Source: Branchiostoma floridae
Lineage: Eukaryota; Chordata; Leptocardii; Amphioxiformes; Branchiostomatidae
Assembly: GCF_000003815.2 (NCBI RefSeq)
Contig: NC_049989.1
Span: 16,466,522-16,530,521, forward strand
Direction: 5' to 3'
DNA: 64,000 nucleotides
Shown in pieces: positions 24,201 through 36,100 of the stretch; the stretch's first letter is position 1, and the number at the start of each line of letters is the position of its first letter. Position numbers and translations under genes: made by a program. Under the pieces are notes generated by a model, which had not been told where the DNA came from, did no database searches, and saw only the letters and a program-made list of their open reading frames with translations.

Positions 24201-27200
24201 GGATCAGTAAATCTACTCGAATCATGAACCGTGATGAGGGAGGGGATACAAACTTAGTCATGCTTGGGACCGTATTCTAAGATGTTTCTGACCATTTCTA
24301 AGTGTCTTATTATTGATTATTAACACCACCTATGTATATGATAATACTAAATGTTTGTGACTGCATTGTTAGCAATGCCCCGAAATCCTCGAAACGACGG
24401 CTGTAATGTCAATCCTTATTACATAACTATTTTCCCAGACAAAACCGCCTGAAGTACAGATTGTGAACGAGAAAGAGTCGTCCCGTCGCCAGTCCATGCA
24501 GAAGGGCCTGATGCTCTGCATCGCCTACGCCGCCAACATCGGAGGAACGGCAACTCTCACCGGCACAGGACCCAACCTTATTGTGTCCGAACAAATGGAA
24601 ATGTATGTTTGGCTGTTCATCATTACTCTGCTAACAAAATGTTACCGTTGTCTGGTTATCTCCGTTAGATCATATATTCTACATTATCAACAAAGCACAT
24701 AACGTTACAGTTTATAAAATGAAAATTGCACATTTTATTTCCGTATGTAAAATTGTATAGAACTCACCAACAAGCTTTCGGTCTGTTCCCTTGGTTAAAA
24801 TGACACGAAGCCTATGTCACGTGACCTGGTCGGATTTATGACGTCAGCAGAGGATCGAAGGTGCCCGACAGTCGGTATCGGCCCCCGTCTCTGTTGAAGG
24901 ATAGCCTGATGTTGATTTCCTGGTTGGTTTACATGGAACCATACGATTCAGATATAAAACCAACATTATGTAATGTGAAACATTGATTTGATCGAGTGAT
25001 TTTAATATCATAATGAACTTTCTGCACACAGAATCTTTCCGGACAGTCCCGGGATCGACTTCGCCACGTGGTTCTTCTTCGCGGCTCCCGGCATGGTCAT
25101 CACTCTAATCCTCGCCTGGTTGTGGCTCAGCACGCTATTTGTAGGCTGCAGGTATATCTTTATATTCTGGGGTTACCACTCCTTTACGTTCAATGGCTTG
25201 CCGGTAGTTCTGCTTATGCCACAGTCCATTTGCACCGGTGCCCGTAGAGGTTGTAGGACCGGCCGGGCTCTGACGCCTCACATTTGTCCCCGTGGACGGC
25301 CGAATATGCGGGGAGGGTTTTCACGATTATTTAACGACGTGTATTTGTCACCGGGTCTCCGGTCCATTTAAACGACGAGTTAGAAAAAAATTCGGGAGCC
25401 CAGACGTGCCCATGAATAGCCCTGGGCCGGCGGCGATGTTGGTATTGTCTCACATTGCGTGTCTTGCATCCTCCGAGGTACAAAGTAGGACTGTAGGTTA
25501 CAGAAATTGAAATGTAACGGTACAAATGTACCTAAAACTTACTATAAATGTACCCCTACAGATGTGCAGAAGACTGCGCCTGCTGTGGCCAGAAGAAGAG
25601 AAGTGGCGCCGAAGACGTCATCAGGAAAGCCTATGATGAACTTGGACCGATCTCGTAAGTTTTCCGTTTGTTTAATTACTACAAATGACTGTTTTAGTCA
25701 AGCCACCAATCCACTATATCGCTGCTGACTGTACACAAAAGGAGTCTGTGCCATCCTCTATCACTAAAGATTTTATTTACCTCGGTGAAATTTCGTCTGT
25801 ACTCACTTGATGTATTTGTGGCAGTACTTTCTGTCTACTCTTGTGTACTTGGCATTTGAATGACAGGCACGCAGACAATAGTGTTACAGGAAGTTGAAGC
25901 AAAAATGATAGAAGATGTATAGGAAGTGGCAGAACTACATGTGGCAGGACCACTTCACCGTGAAATTAAAATCACCGCGAACATTTTTCTATAATGGTAT
26001 TAGATGGCAGTCTATGGTGTTACCGCGAACTTAAATCCACCGCGAAAAGTCCCTTTTCCCGCTACCGCGAAATTAAATCCCTGCGAACTTAAATGCATTT
26101 ACAGTATTGTTAATGGTCTACCTACTAGTATTTGCTTGTTTCTCATTGTTGGTGTTAATTTTTCAATAGATTTGCAGAGGGAGCTGTGATCTTCCATTTC
26201 GTCCTTCTGGTTTTCCTGTGGTTCTTCCGGGAGCTGAAGTTTGTGGATCTGGGAGAGAAGCAGGCTGGATGGACATATTTTTTTATTCCAGGGTGCGTAG
26301 GAAACTTTACCTAAACCAATAGCAATAAAATGTCAGTACGCAACTCATGAGCACTCGTGTGTCATTGAAAGGGTACCAGTCAGAATTGCCCTGAGGAGCG
26401 TGACAGAAGGTGGCCGAAACTTCGGCTGTCGATTGTATGACTTGTATAGATCCTGGTTGTGTATAAAGAACCTTGTTCTCCGGTTCTTTGCAACCTGATG
26501 AAAGTATTCATGGATAATCATGAATATAAGTCAATGTTCCATCTCTCATCTGTAGGTACGTCACCGACGCCACAACCGCCATGATTGTAGCCTTCGCCTT
26601 ATTCATGTTCCCGTCCCGGCCACCCAGGTTCCTCTGCTGTCGCGGCAAAGATGGTATGATATACAACATTCTGCGTTTCCATAACAACGCTTATAGTCCG
26701 ATCATCTTTCAATTGTTGTTATGTTTTTGCTTGGTTTTTACCTCTTCTTCTTCTGTTTGAAAACGTATAAGGTCAATGTCAATAACCTGGGCCAGACGTC
26801 TGTCACATTGGTTACTGGTAAAGTAGAAGACACCTGTGATGTTCAATTACATTATGTAGCAAGTGGCAGGACAAGGGTAGAGGGGCTGTTCACCACACAT
26901 AGATGAATGTGTTTGACTAGATTTGAACAGACCATTATTTTGTTAGGCTAGTCTGATTCGTACAGTACGAAATATCCGAAATCTATCGAGGCATTCATGA
27001 GCTAAAGTGGTTAGAGACACCAAAACACACTCCAACCCGAACCAAAAACATAACCTTCTGACAGAGGTAATACCACTCAATGTCTCAAATGCTAACATGT
27101 TTGCATCCTACGTTTTATACAGATGAAGAGAAGCCCGGGCCGGTACCAGGCCTGCTAGACTGGCCGACCGTTCACACCAAGATGCCGTGGCACATCGTAC

Positions 27201-29699
27201 TGCTGCTCGGGGGAGGATTCGCTCTTGCTGACGGTGTAGAGGTAAGGCTTTTATTTCATGTTAGATACTAACGAGTGGCTATGAAAAAAAACCATTGCCA
27301 TGGCGATGGTATTTGGTTGTTGGTATTTTCATTCTTATTGTCCCCTGCTTAGGCCATTAGATGGCTTAACGGTTCATATAAGATTTGGTTTGGTTTGATA
27401 CAGATCTCCATTAATATCTAGTGACTGATATGTCACTTTTTGTCCTGGAGTTCGGGTGATTTGTAGAGAATCGCCAATTCTGGACGGTAAGATTTTGCAC
27501 CATCGCACACCGCACCATCGCACCTGTGGGGGTTCTTTAACGTGCGTGGCGTGTGGCTCTCCCCAAACACGGGACCTTGATTTAACGTCCTATTCGAGGG
27601 GCACAGGTTCTACTTCCCACAGCTAGATGTTGCTGTACATTGGTTTTTTTAAACATGACGAAGCCTACATGTTTGTATAGAATTCCAGTCGTCTTACATC
27701 TCTAACAATTGTCTAATGGCATGTCTAAGCCTCTGTTTACCACTGCTAATTCATTTTTTGCCTTCTAGAAATCCGGGCTGTCAGCTTGGCTGGGCCAGCA
27801 GTTCAGCAAGCTTGCAGGGATTGAGGCCTGGACCATCTGTCTGATTGTGTGCATCGGAGTGGCCGTTTTCACAGAGGTGGCCAGTAACGTCACAGCCACG
27901 AGCATCTTCATCCCCATCCTGGCTCAAATGGTATGGACCTACTTTAATCACCATTCCATCCTGATATAGTCTGTATTGTGCAAAAATTTCCGTATCTTTT
28001 TCTGCATAACTGGTATACCGGTCCTTCTGCATGGCACTAACAGGCACATTTCGCCCCAATACGTAGGAAAAGACTGGAAATTATGTAAAGGCGTTATTAG
28101 CCATATAGTATAATGAATTATCTTTTATCTTGAAGTCTGTGACGTAAATGTTTCAAGTATATGACATGTACAAACTCTATTTTACTTCCAGTTCTTCTCA
28201 TGTTATACTTATGTACATTTCTGTTTACTTACGTTAACTTATTTGATTGTTTTTTGTAATGTTAATGGACTCCAGGAACAATAGATCTTGCGACTGTAAA
28301 GTCTAATGGAGATCTAAATAAACAAACAATAAACAAACAAAGTCCAAAGGATAAAAAACAATCTATAACAGTAATTTGGTAATTTTTCAATATTTTCACC
28401 TTTCGTTAATGATACATGTTCAGTCTAAGCCATTTTTCAAGATATCAAGGGTAATTGGAAGTTGGAGGCTGATCTGTCATGAACTTTAATTCTCGCCCAC
28501 GAGCGAATCCCGATGATGATGATGGAAGTTGGAAGGGAAATTGATATCCACTGTACGCATTGTAAACAGGAAGAGAGTCATTGATTTATCGATTAAATGA
28601 TCGATTGATTTTTTCTCCATAGGCCAGAGGAGTCTGTATGAATCCGTACTTCCTGATGGTCCCAGCAGGCATTGCGGCTTCCTTTGGCTTCATGTTGCCC
28701 GTGGCAACGCCTCCAAACGCCATCGTCTTCTCATACGGAGGGATCAAAGTGTCCGACATGGTCAGTGTTCTTTTCTAGTGAACTTACAAACAAACATGTA
28801 GTGATAGTAAACCTTTATCCAAGGGGTAACCTATTTCCGGTGTATCTAGAATATAAAAAGGTATCTAAAGAAAGATTGCAATTTAAAAACGTCAACATGA
28901 TATCCCTAAACACCTGTTTTCAAACACAACGGATATGGGTTACCCCACGGGTAAAAGTGAGCTAGCGTTAGTTATTCTGATTGCAATGGCTAAGCCTACG
29001 TTTCTGTGCATGTAATTTGCAATACCAAATGTTGAGCTAGAGTTCCATATTTGGCCAACCCAAACTCTTCACGATATTCCTCACATTTTTTCAACGTATA
29101 CGAAAGGTCAGTCCATTAAAAATAAGGCCACAGCATGTCCAGGACAACATTATGGAAAAAACGGAAGTTCTTCTGCAGTACCAATGTCACACACCAGGGG
29201 GGCCCCAAATCGACCTTGATCTTTGTATTTCCAACCCCTATCCACATATTAGATGTCATTGCAATACATCTAGGGGTTCTAAAATCATGCTGACAATATG
29301 TACGACAGGTCATTCTATTAACAGTAAGACCACAGCATGTCCAGGACAAAATATAGAAAAAAAAACGTTCTGCTTCAGTAGGAAGGTCACTCACGACGGG
29401 GCCCAAAATCGACCTTGACCTATATAATCCCTCTAGAGGTTCTAAAGTTATGCTGTCCACAAATATCCCGAAAACAGACTCACAGACACACACACACATG
29501 CACACCAAAACAATACCTCCATTTTTCATGGAGGTAATAATAGTCTCTCTTCTTTACTCTACAGGTGAAGACTGGATTCTTCATGAACATCACAAGCCTG
29601 TTGGTGCTCATGGTCATGATCAACACTCTAGGCGTGCCCATTTATGACATCAACACCTTCCCTTCCTGGGCCAACGACACTTCTACACCCTGTTTTTAA
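15926..29699 (+). CDS. SLC13-family sodium/dicarboxylate-type cotransporter, copy A
   Basis: Exons: 15926-16048, 21352-21501, 22192-22307, 22658-22797, 23515-23584, 23968-24013, 24439-24602, 25032-25151, 25562-25654, 26170-26292, 26556-26653, 27123-27241, 27769-27930, 28623-28760, 29565-29699. Total 1797 nt, 598 residues, the usual SLC13A2/A3/A5 length. The family imports di- or tricarboxylates with sodium across the plasma membrane. Diagnostic motifs: [10 protein letters not shown] (S147-N148-T149, sodium/substrate site 1), [14 protein letters not shown] (exon 7), the second-repeat ASNVTAT (S493-N494), and [14 protein letters not shown] (exon 14). Many hydrophobic segments fit 11-12 membrane helices. 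A hydrophilic loop is encoded by exons 5-6. NDT near the C-terminus is an N-glycosylation sequon. The start is supported by the conserved MGYN-F/L-KELW in both copies. Exact substrate cannot be told from sequence. Confidence 0.93.
16141..16510. repeat. 29-bp minisatellite in SLC13-A intron 1
   Basis: About 12 diverged copies of a unit like GTAGCAATCTGCGAGGCG+TAGCAACATGT. Because 29 is not a multiple of three, all three minus-strand frames stay open and cycle through the same Cys/Tyr/His-rich peptide. Not coding. Confidence 0.9.
17399..18213. repeat. Large GATCG-rich element with inverted ends
   Basis: Begins CCGCCTCACATTATATACGA and ends CGCGCCTAATGTGAGGGGG, which are inverted relatives. The interior is rich in CGATCG and CGCCCGA motifs. 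A smaller relative lies at 36964-37350. It occupies part of SLC13-A intron 1. No convincing ORF. Confidence 0.6.
18480..18635 (-). mobile_element. tRNA-derived SINE-like sequence, antisense
   Basis: On the minus strand it reads TGGCCAAGTGGGTAGAG (A-box-like), then GTCGTGAGTTCGATCCCC (B-box-like), as in a tRNA-derived SINE head. Without a clean acceptor stem it is not a functional tRNA gene. Confidence 0.6.
19400..19675 (+). mobile_element. tRNA-derived SINE, family 1
   Basis: Degenerate tRNA-like head (GGGTTCGACTTCTCCGAC), then TTGTGCCCTTGGGAAGGAAC, CAGGTGTAAATATGGGCACC, GGGATGGGCTCCACC and a tail TGCCCTTACG. The same body recurs at 38366-38540 (+), 43915-44080 (-), 51700-51875 (-) and 37370-37460 (-). 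Confidence 0.65.
20881..21000. repeat. Fragment of CCACCAGGTGCCATTATACC MITE family
   Basis: CGACTATCATAGTTCCACC, then AGGTGCCATTATACCGCCAC and AACGTTGTTATAAAGGCCTT match, in inverted orientation, the right arm of the element at 46585-46957. Cut by the assembly gap downstream. Confidence 0.7.
21049..21148. other. Assembly gap (100 N)
   Basis: A round 100-N run in SLC13-A intron 1, probably a placeholder of unknown true length. Confidence 0.98.
21181..21270. repeat. (CA)n/(CG) microsatellite
   Basis: Alternating purine-pyrimidine run (CACACA, TGCGCGCG) immediately 3' of the gap and 80 bp before SLC13-A exon 2. It is probably the cause of the assembly break. Confidence 0.95.
21502..21753 (+). 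repeat. Tandem duplications of SLC13-A exon 2 end plus splice donor
   Basis: Four further copies of the exon 2 terminus and its 5' splice site follow the primary donor at 21502. Donor GT positions are 21502, 21583, 21628, 21673 and 21754, a spacing of 81, 45, 45 and 81 bp. An 81-bp unit is 18 bp of intron start (GTACGTCTTACAAACTAC) joined to the last 63 bp of the exon. The 45-bp units lack an internal 36 bp. All spacings are multiples of three and the frame is open throughout. Confidence 0.95.
21857..22125 (+). mobile_element. tRNA-derived SINE, family 2, full copy
   Basis: Head TTGGCTCAACTGGTAGCATC (A-box-like), then GGGGTCCCGTGTTCGTAGAA, GCACGTTACAAAGGGAATGC and ACAGAAACAGC. Sister copies lie at 35715-35915, 40496-40745 and 41612-42125, with a head only at 38290-38350. 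It is in SLC13-A intron 2. Confidence 0.7.
24765..24900. repeat. ACCAACAAGCTTTCG dispersed repeat, copy 1
   Basis: Shares CACCAACAAGCTTTCG near its start, GACGTCAGCA, then GTCAAAGGTGC-like and TCGGCCCCCGTCT segments with 37828-37965 and 58884-59035. In SLC13-A intron 7. Confidence 0.75.
25949..26107. repeat. ATACTGTAAATGCA-family MITE, 5'-truncated copy
   Basis: Contains TTACCGCGAACTTAAATCC and ends TTAAATGCATTTACAGTAT like 15147-15360, but the left terminus is missing. It lies about 60 bp before SLC13-A exon 10. Confidence 0.8.
28798..28971. repeat. Palindromic MITE, CTAGTTCACCTTTAT family, copy 3
   Basis: Starts GTAAACCTTTATCCAAGGGG and ends GGTTACCCCACGGGTAAAAG, then TGAGCTAGCGTTA. Shorter (about 172 bp) than the other two copies. 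In SLC13-A intron 14. Confidence 0.75.
29106..29455. repeat. Two tandem copies of a roughly 190-bp repeat
   Basis: CCACAGCATGTCCAGGACAA recurs at about 29131 and 29330, as do AATCGACCTTGA and GGGGTTCTAAAATCATGCTG / AGAGGTTCTAAAGTTATGCTG. In SLC13-A intron 14. Derived open frames are not genes. Confidence 0.8.
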
Positions 29700-29934
29700 C
29701 TTAACAAAGACATAGACATGAGTATCTTTTATCATATGTGCTTTGATATAGTTTCCATAATGCTGCCAATTCAGGAAAGACTGTGTATTAGATATTATGC
29801 AACGGATGCAGTGTAAGATGAAATACATTTTATTTGTCCTTTTAGTAATGTCTGTAGAAACATTAGATGCATGTATGGAATATACCTTTTTTACTATTTG
29901 CACCCTTGTTATTAGGCTAATGGCATGAATCTTT

Positions 29935-29940
29935 AATAAA
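29935..29940 (+). promoter_or_regulatory. Candidate polyadenylation signal AATAAA (SLC13-A)
   Basis: Canonical hexamer 236 bp after the TAA stop, with GT-rich sequence (GTTGCGTGTTGTGACTTGTG) 20-40 bp further on. A well-placed 3' end. Confidence 0.7.
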
Positions 29941-30104
29941 GTTATCATAAAGTAGGGGAGTTGCGTGTTGTGACTTGTGGAACAAAGATACGCAAGTATG
30001 GTAGCTGCGTTAATGGTGCTTTATTAAATCCAAAACATCCATTGAAGTCACTGTGAAATAACATTAGGTAAAGAAGAGCTCACACGTATGTATTCAAGTC
30101 CGTT

Positions 30105-30870
30105 TTAGGTACGCATGGAAGTCTTTAGCTTCTACAAGGCTCCACAGGTCGCTGGAAAAATGATATAAAATATAGCCGGATAACATGCCAGTGAAATTAA
30201 CTGGTTGCAAACCATACTTCTCGGACAGCTAATTCCTCTGGCATGTTATGTGTCAAGTGACCACTCAACGCCGTGCTTGCCGCATCATCCTGGGCCAAAA
30301 CTTCACTCACTACTCAGAAGCCCTGACTCAACTCGGACTACCAACCCTTGCCTCCAGGAGAGAACAACTTTGCAAAAAATTCGGACTGAAACTCCTGAAC
30401 TAGGCTATCAGAGACTGGCTTCCCCAATCCCGGGGTGAAGCCAGTGGGCGGCTAATGCGGACTAGCCACAAACTTAACTCTATTTACACACGAACTGAGC
30501 GCTACCGCAACAGTCCGATACCTTACATTACCACTGTATTGAATAAGGAATTGTGACCGTTAACACGAATGTTGTTGGTTTGAATGTTGATATATCATAT
30601 CATATGATAGATTTTAACGATTTTTTGCCAATCTATAGAATTTTCATCGCAACAATTGTCATGTATTAATCTATTGCGATGTAAAGCCCGTGAAATGTAA
30701 ATGCTTTTAACTCGTTTGTAAAGTCTGAAACAATTCAGCTTCGGCTGCTATTTCTGGACTACTTGTACTATTTGTATGCAACAAACCAGTTATTATATTT
30801 CTATTATATTTCTAGCGACCTGTGGAGCCTGGTAGAGGCTGAGAATTCTACTAGGACCTCATATGAACTT
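30105..30870. repeat. Palindromic element split by a LINE fragment
   Basis: The left part (GTCTTTAGCTTCTACAAGG, GATAACATGCCAG, then TCTGGCATGTTAT) and the far right part (GACCTGTGGAGCCTGGTAGAG) together match the intact relative at 31310-31555. About 550 bp, including LINE coding remnants at 30266-30556, lie between. Confidence 0.6.
30266..30556 (+). pseudogene. C-terminal remnant of a non-LTR retrotransposon polyprotein
   Basis: One frame of 96 codons reads like the end of a LINE ORF2: QRRACRIILGQNF, LGLPTLASRREQL, RDWLPQSR, ERYRNSPIPY. It is interrupted by one in-frame stop (after KLLN) and ends with TGA. The spacing of these motifs matches the post-reverse-transcriptase tail of CR1/Jockey-like elements. 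It is 5' truncated and non-functional, and sits between the two SLC13 genes inside a palindromic element. Confidence 0.75.
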
Positions 30871-31079
30871 GAATATATACAAACGTGTGAACCTGACTTA
30901 TTCAACCAGACGGCAATCCCACTGTGACCTCGATGCGACCTAAAATGTGATTTAGGTAACCGCTGACTTCATAATTGAACTGTGACGCAAAAGAAATTAA
31001 AAAAAAAAGGTTTCACTGAAAAGACAACAAAAAAGACAAAGCGTGCAATGATTCTTTTAAACAATGAAAATTTCAGGGA

Positions 31080-31310
31080 AGTTAGCCTTGTAGGATTTTA
31101 AAACGCCAGTGGTATTAGAATACTCCAGAAAACAGATTTCTTTGTGGTGAAATGGACCATATGCATTGTTTTAAGTATCGTCCATTCAGAGGTTTTCACA
31201 TACTCAGATACTGAGTCAGGTCCAGGTTCAGGTCCGGACCAGGACCTGATCCTCTGGACCTGAACCGGACCCGGACCTACATTTTCTGTACTGGTACCCA
31301 CCCCTAGTCC
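31080..31310. mobile_element. 5'-truncated relative of the hAT-like element
   Basis: Shares TTGTAGGATTTTAAAACGCC, AACAGATTTCTTTGT, GGTCCAGGTTCAGGTCCGGA and a CTGGTACCCACCCCTAG end with 9272-9711. The left inverted terminus is absent. Confidence 0.75.
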
Positions 31311-31555
31311 GTATGGTATGCCTAGCCTCTACTAGGCTCCACATGTCACTGTAGTAAATAGTACATAGTAGAAATTGGACAAATATAGATAGACAGATAA
31401 CATGCCAGCGGAGTTAGTTGGCCGAGGAGTATAGTTTTCGACCTAGCTAACTCCTCTGGCATGTTATATGTCTATAGTTGTTCATTTTCTACAATTTTTC
31501 CAGTGCCATGTGGAGGCTGGTAGAAGCTAAGTATTCCATATGGACCTCATACGGA
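31310..31555. repeat. Palindromic MITE with TAACATGCCAG core
   Basis: The left arm CTAGCCTCTACTAGGCTCCA and GATAACATGCCAGCGGAG are mirrored by CTCCTCTGGCATGTTAT and GTGGAGGCTGGTAGAAGC. Intact counterpart of the split element at 30105-30870. Confidence 0.75.
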
Positions 31556-32167
31556 CGCATGTGTGACCACAGCCTTACAACGCGATAAAAGATGTCATTT
31601 GTGTTTGTACAATGTCTTGCGGTGTAGAAGATCCTTTCTGAAGAGCAAACTTTTTGTTTGCATTCTACTCGAGAAATAGCGACGTGGTTTGCCAACAATG
31701 AGTTCAGAATAACTTGTAACCGAAATAAATGTTACCTCAGAATCTTTATAATTACCCGATATTAAAAAAAGGCCGATAAACATTGTTGCTTGGCGTTTTA
31801 CTTTTAACGATTATTTATGATGAATATTCTGTCATTTTGTATTCTACTACGCTCCAAGTTGATCTTATCTACAGTAAATTGTATTGTGACTTTTCAATAA
31901 AGCCAATTGTGCGTATCCTTTATTGTGTCTTTCGAAGATAGCATGCATTGATACTATAGGTACTTGAATTCTATATTATTAACTCTTCATTGTGTATTCA
32001 AACTGCTGACTAGGGCAAACCCCTTAGTTCAACAAAAGTTTATCAGTCCACACCAAAGCTAAGTTACATATTACACCGGTACTGGCAGGTATTCTGCAAC
32101 GTGTTTGCATACCTGGCAGTCGGGCGAGTTCCAAAGTAACGCCAGGGTGGTGGAAACGTCTTGCAAG

Positions 32168-32995
32168 ATGGGGTACAACATCTTCAAGGAACTGTGGTAC
32201 TTCAAGAAGTCCTTCATTTTTTGGTTTATACCCATCGCTGCAAGCCCGCTGCCTATATACTTTGGTGTGGCTGAGACGGACTTTTACAAGGTGAGTTGTT
32301 TGTGGGACACTACTACAGTCTGGCTGGAACTGTGGACTGAATGACTTTTGCGGATCTGATAGGGTTTAACTGATCTACAGAAGTAAGATTCAAAAATCAT
32401 CTTCATGCGATGTCTATGTGTAGCATGCTGTACTCAATTGTGTTCAACGATTGGTCAAAACAATCTACACTGGGAACCAGACTCAAGGCAGACCCGGCAG
32501 AGAACCCTAAAGTTTCAGCTAGGCCGGCAAACTTTTTCCCTACATGACACCTCTATGGGGTGCTTCTCTATAAGGTCATTGGGAAGAAGTGCCTTGGGCG
32601 CCGAACAGATTCTATGCCGGACCTAGGTGGAGCTGGTTCCCAGGGTAGATTGGTCATAGCATTTCCCACATTCTGACAGACGATTTACACATTTCTGAAT
32701 TACCTTCTTACTTTTCCGCTGCGTTTATCAGAGTCGATCATCAGATTGCATGTTAAGCCATGTAAGATGTGTAAATATACTAAAGGTTCACACGGTAGGT
32801 TAAAATCCTTGGCTTGAAGCAAGTTCATATCATAAGTAAACGAGATGTAAAAACCCCTAAGTTCTGCTACAGTATATATCTTAGAAAGTCACTGGGGACC
32901 CCATTCTCAATTTTTTGCCTACCCATACCCACCTGTAAAATATAATCAGGATCTATCGATGGCTAGTCGAGTTATACCGTTCACAGACACGCAGA

Positions 32996-33042
<47 letters not shown>

Positions 33043-33064
33043 GACAGACACACATGCATACAAA

Positions 33065-33096
<32 letters not shown>

Positions 33097-33100
33097 CCCG

Positions 33101-33152
<52 letters not shown>

Positions 33153-36100
33153 GGAAGAAACACATAGCCAAACATAAGTTTTTTTGGAACGTACTTTGTC
33201 ATATTGTGGTAGCCAAGTAAGAAATCGATATTACATCGATCCTCGGTCCTGCCCTTTTGACTCAAGGTTCATTTTGTCTGGTGAAGTGGACTTTAATACA
33301 TAGAAGCTTAGATGACAAGGCGTTTTTCTTGCAGTATTTTTATCCTAACTCAAAGAATAAGACAACAACACTAACGAAGGGGAAAAGTGCTTCGTCATGC
33401 TCACTGAGCAGATGACAGAGGGATTTGATAAGTAGGACACAGTTTAATATGTAACGTATTAATCACGTTATGTTCCACGTGTAGTCTCCACTTGAATCAT
33501 TTGTTGGTTTGTTGTCTAAAAGCAATTGTGGTAGAAAGTGGTCAAATAGGGTGTCTCATTGTTTGCGAGTATTACATAGGCACGTCAAGCTAGGGTTTTA
33601 GCTTGCTACTGACTCCTTTGGCTAGCTTTTGAAACGCATTACGTGGATTGTTTTTTTCCCTTCAAAACAGCTTGTGGCGACTGACACACGTAACGTTGCC
33701 GTATGTGCGCACGTTTCACACGCGCTGTTAACCAGCTTGTAAACTGAACTTAGATCCCGACTACAGCTGAGGTCACAACCCGCCGTACGTGCAATTTGTC
33801 CGTACGTTTTTGGGGGAGTCCACGTCAGCCATGTATTCCTGAAAACGTTCAGACTGTACAGGGCAGGCGCGTTGCCCGAACTGGCACGTACGGGGGGCGA
33901 ATCCGCAGCCCGAAGCACACAAAGTTTTGCCTGGACGTAAAGTTCTACGGCGTGTCTGCGTGCTCCAAAATCCGCCGGATTCCCTACGAGTTCGTACGGA
34001 GGCGGTCCTTACCAATGACGGATCCCAAAAGATTGCCCACGTTTTGGCACGTAGAAAACACGTATATTTGCACATACGACGGGTTGTTCCCTTAGCTTTA
34101 GCTGCCTTTTATATGGTACTGCAGCAGAACGTCCAGTTTTGATATCTCGTTTTTAGGATGGAATATAGCCCCTGTGGCCGGGATCAGTTTGCCCCCTCAT
34201 AAGATGTTACATAAGTTGAGGCATTGTTTATTAGGCCATGTTGATTTGATCATATCGACAATATCCTTAGAGAACCCCAAAACGAAAGGAAGCGTAGGAA
34301 TTTTAAAAAAAATCCCCCCCCCCCCCCAAAAGTTGCCATCATTATGAAATCTAAGTGGTCAGGAAGGTTGAACAAATGACTGAACACACAGAATATGGTA
34401 TACAGAAAATATATTCTTTGTTTATGGTCTTTCTCGTCTCCTGCTTTGACCTTCACATTTGTACTCCAAGACATTAATACAATGTATACGCTTTCCGTTA
34501 CTTTGTTTGCAATCTACATAATATATTTTCTCAGTTTGCAGCAACTTTGTGCGATTTACTGCATGGGTAAATGTTTTTTTTTTTCGAAATTTGATGCGCG
34601 CGCGAATTTCATCCATATAATTGAATCAACCTGGCCCTAATGACGTAATTATGCAAATGACAACTCAGGGAGCCACCATGACGTCATAACAAGTACCAAA
34701 AGTCACCTTTCAGATGTTTGCCTAGGGCGGAGATGGTGAATGCGACCTTAAAAGAAGGCTACAATGGTGAAATGTCAACCCTTGAGTGAAAACCCTTAAC
34801 GCACCTTTTCGTCTGTAAGGATGTGCCCATCTCCGTACCTATAGCCCTTGGGCCACACAGCTATGTAAGCTCTATAACCTGTCCCTTGTTAGAGGGGGTA
34901 ATAAGTGGTGAATAGGCACATAAGAACACTACTTTAAACGCCCTAGGTAAATATGTAATATACACATGGATATTTGTTCAAACCTGGATAAGGCTTAGGT
35001 CACATTTACAAACCGGGACCCTGTCGGGCAGTTTTCGGGAGGGAAAAGAATGACATACAATACATTAAAATACACAAAATGTCAAAAGATGATTCATGGG
35101 CATGATTTGTGTATATTTCTAGGTTTTGTGTATATTTCTTGATTTGTGTATATTTCTCGTTTCTTAAAACATCCCAGCCGGGCCCCGGTTTGGAAATGTG
35201 ACCAAAGCCTAATACAGTTCTTTGTGAACAACCAACTGTTTTTTTTTCAAGGCAGACATTTCGATGACCGCCTGTCACATTCCTCAGGGCAATTCTGACT
35301 GTCTAAATCTGCTGAGGACAGCAGAAAGGCATGATCCTATCCATGTTAGGCTTAGGTCCCAATCGGAAAAAAAAGGGTCCTGACGGGCAGTTCACGGGCT
35401 GTTTTGGGGCACGTACGGGAGTGGTCCCTACGTGGTGGGACTCCGGGGGTATTTTCGGGCCCGGCCGGGCACCAGGTTGAACTTATGTCAGACTTAAAAT
35501 GAACCTGGGACCCGGTAATAAACAGACGTCGTGACCTACCCATGGGAGGCACCGATGGGTACCCCCCGCCGGTATACGGCAGTCCACCGGGACAAATTTG
35601 AGGCTTCGGAGCCCGGCCGGGGTTACATCCCTGACGGGCACCTGTGCATATGGGACCTAATTCTTATCATGTTTGCAGTGCAACTAGTTGATAAAATATA
35701 CTTTTCTCCACATGTACCCTCTAACCATGTCAACTGGGAGACGCCGGTTCAATCCTGGACAGGGTATCTCGGTTGAGGGTGCAACTTTCTTCGGAGGGGG
35801 CGTTAAATAGGGTACCATGATTAAGCACATTAAAACTTAAAGGGAAGGGCTAGCAACCACTCCCTGTAAAAATGACCCTCCTACAGAAACAACAAAGAAA
35901 CTTGTAAACAGTTCCTACTCCAGGGCTTGTTGACATAATTTCTGTCAGCTTTCTATTTCACTCATATAACGGGGGCCGCCCCAAGATTGTGTGTGCTGTT
36001 TTGTACCGGTTGTATATTTAGGGACACGAACCACCAATACCTAGTAACAGGTGACCACGCTACCAACATTATTGTGAAAATTCTGTCTTCAAAAAAAGGG

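Noticed and set aside
32953-33265. Open frames on both strands, Ser/Leu/Val/Cys-rich
   Set aside because: Translation of (CA)n and (GA)n microsatellite.
33622-34142. Four overlapping frames of about 70-100 codons on both strands
   Set aside because: They fall in a GC-rich palindromic element with inverted ends. No splice-consistent structure or family resemblance.
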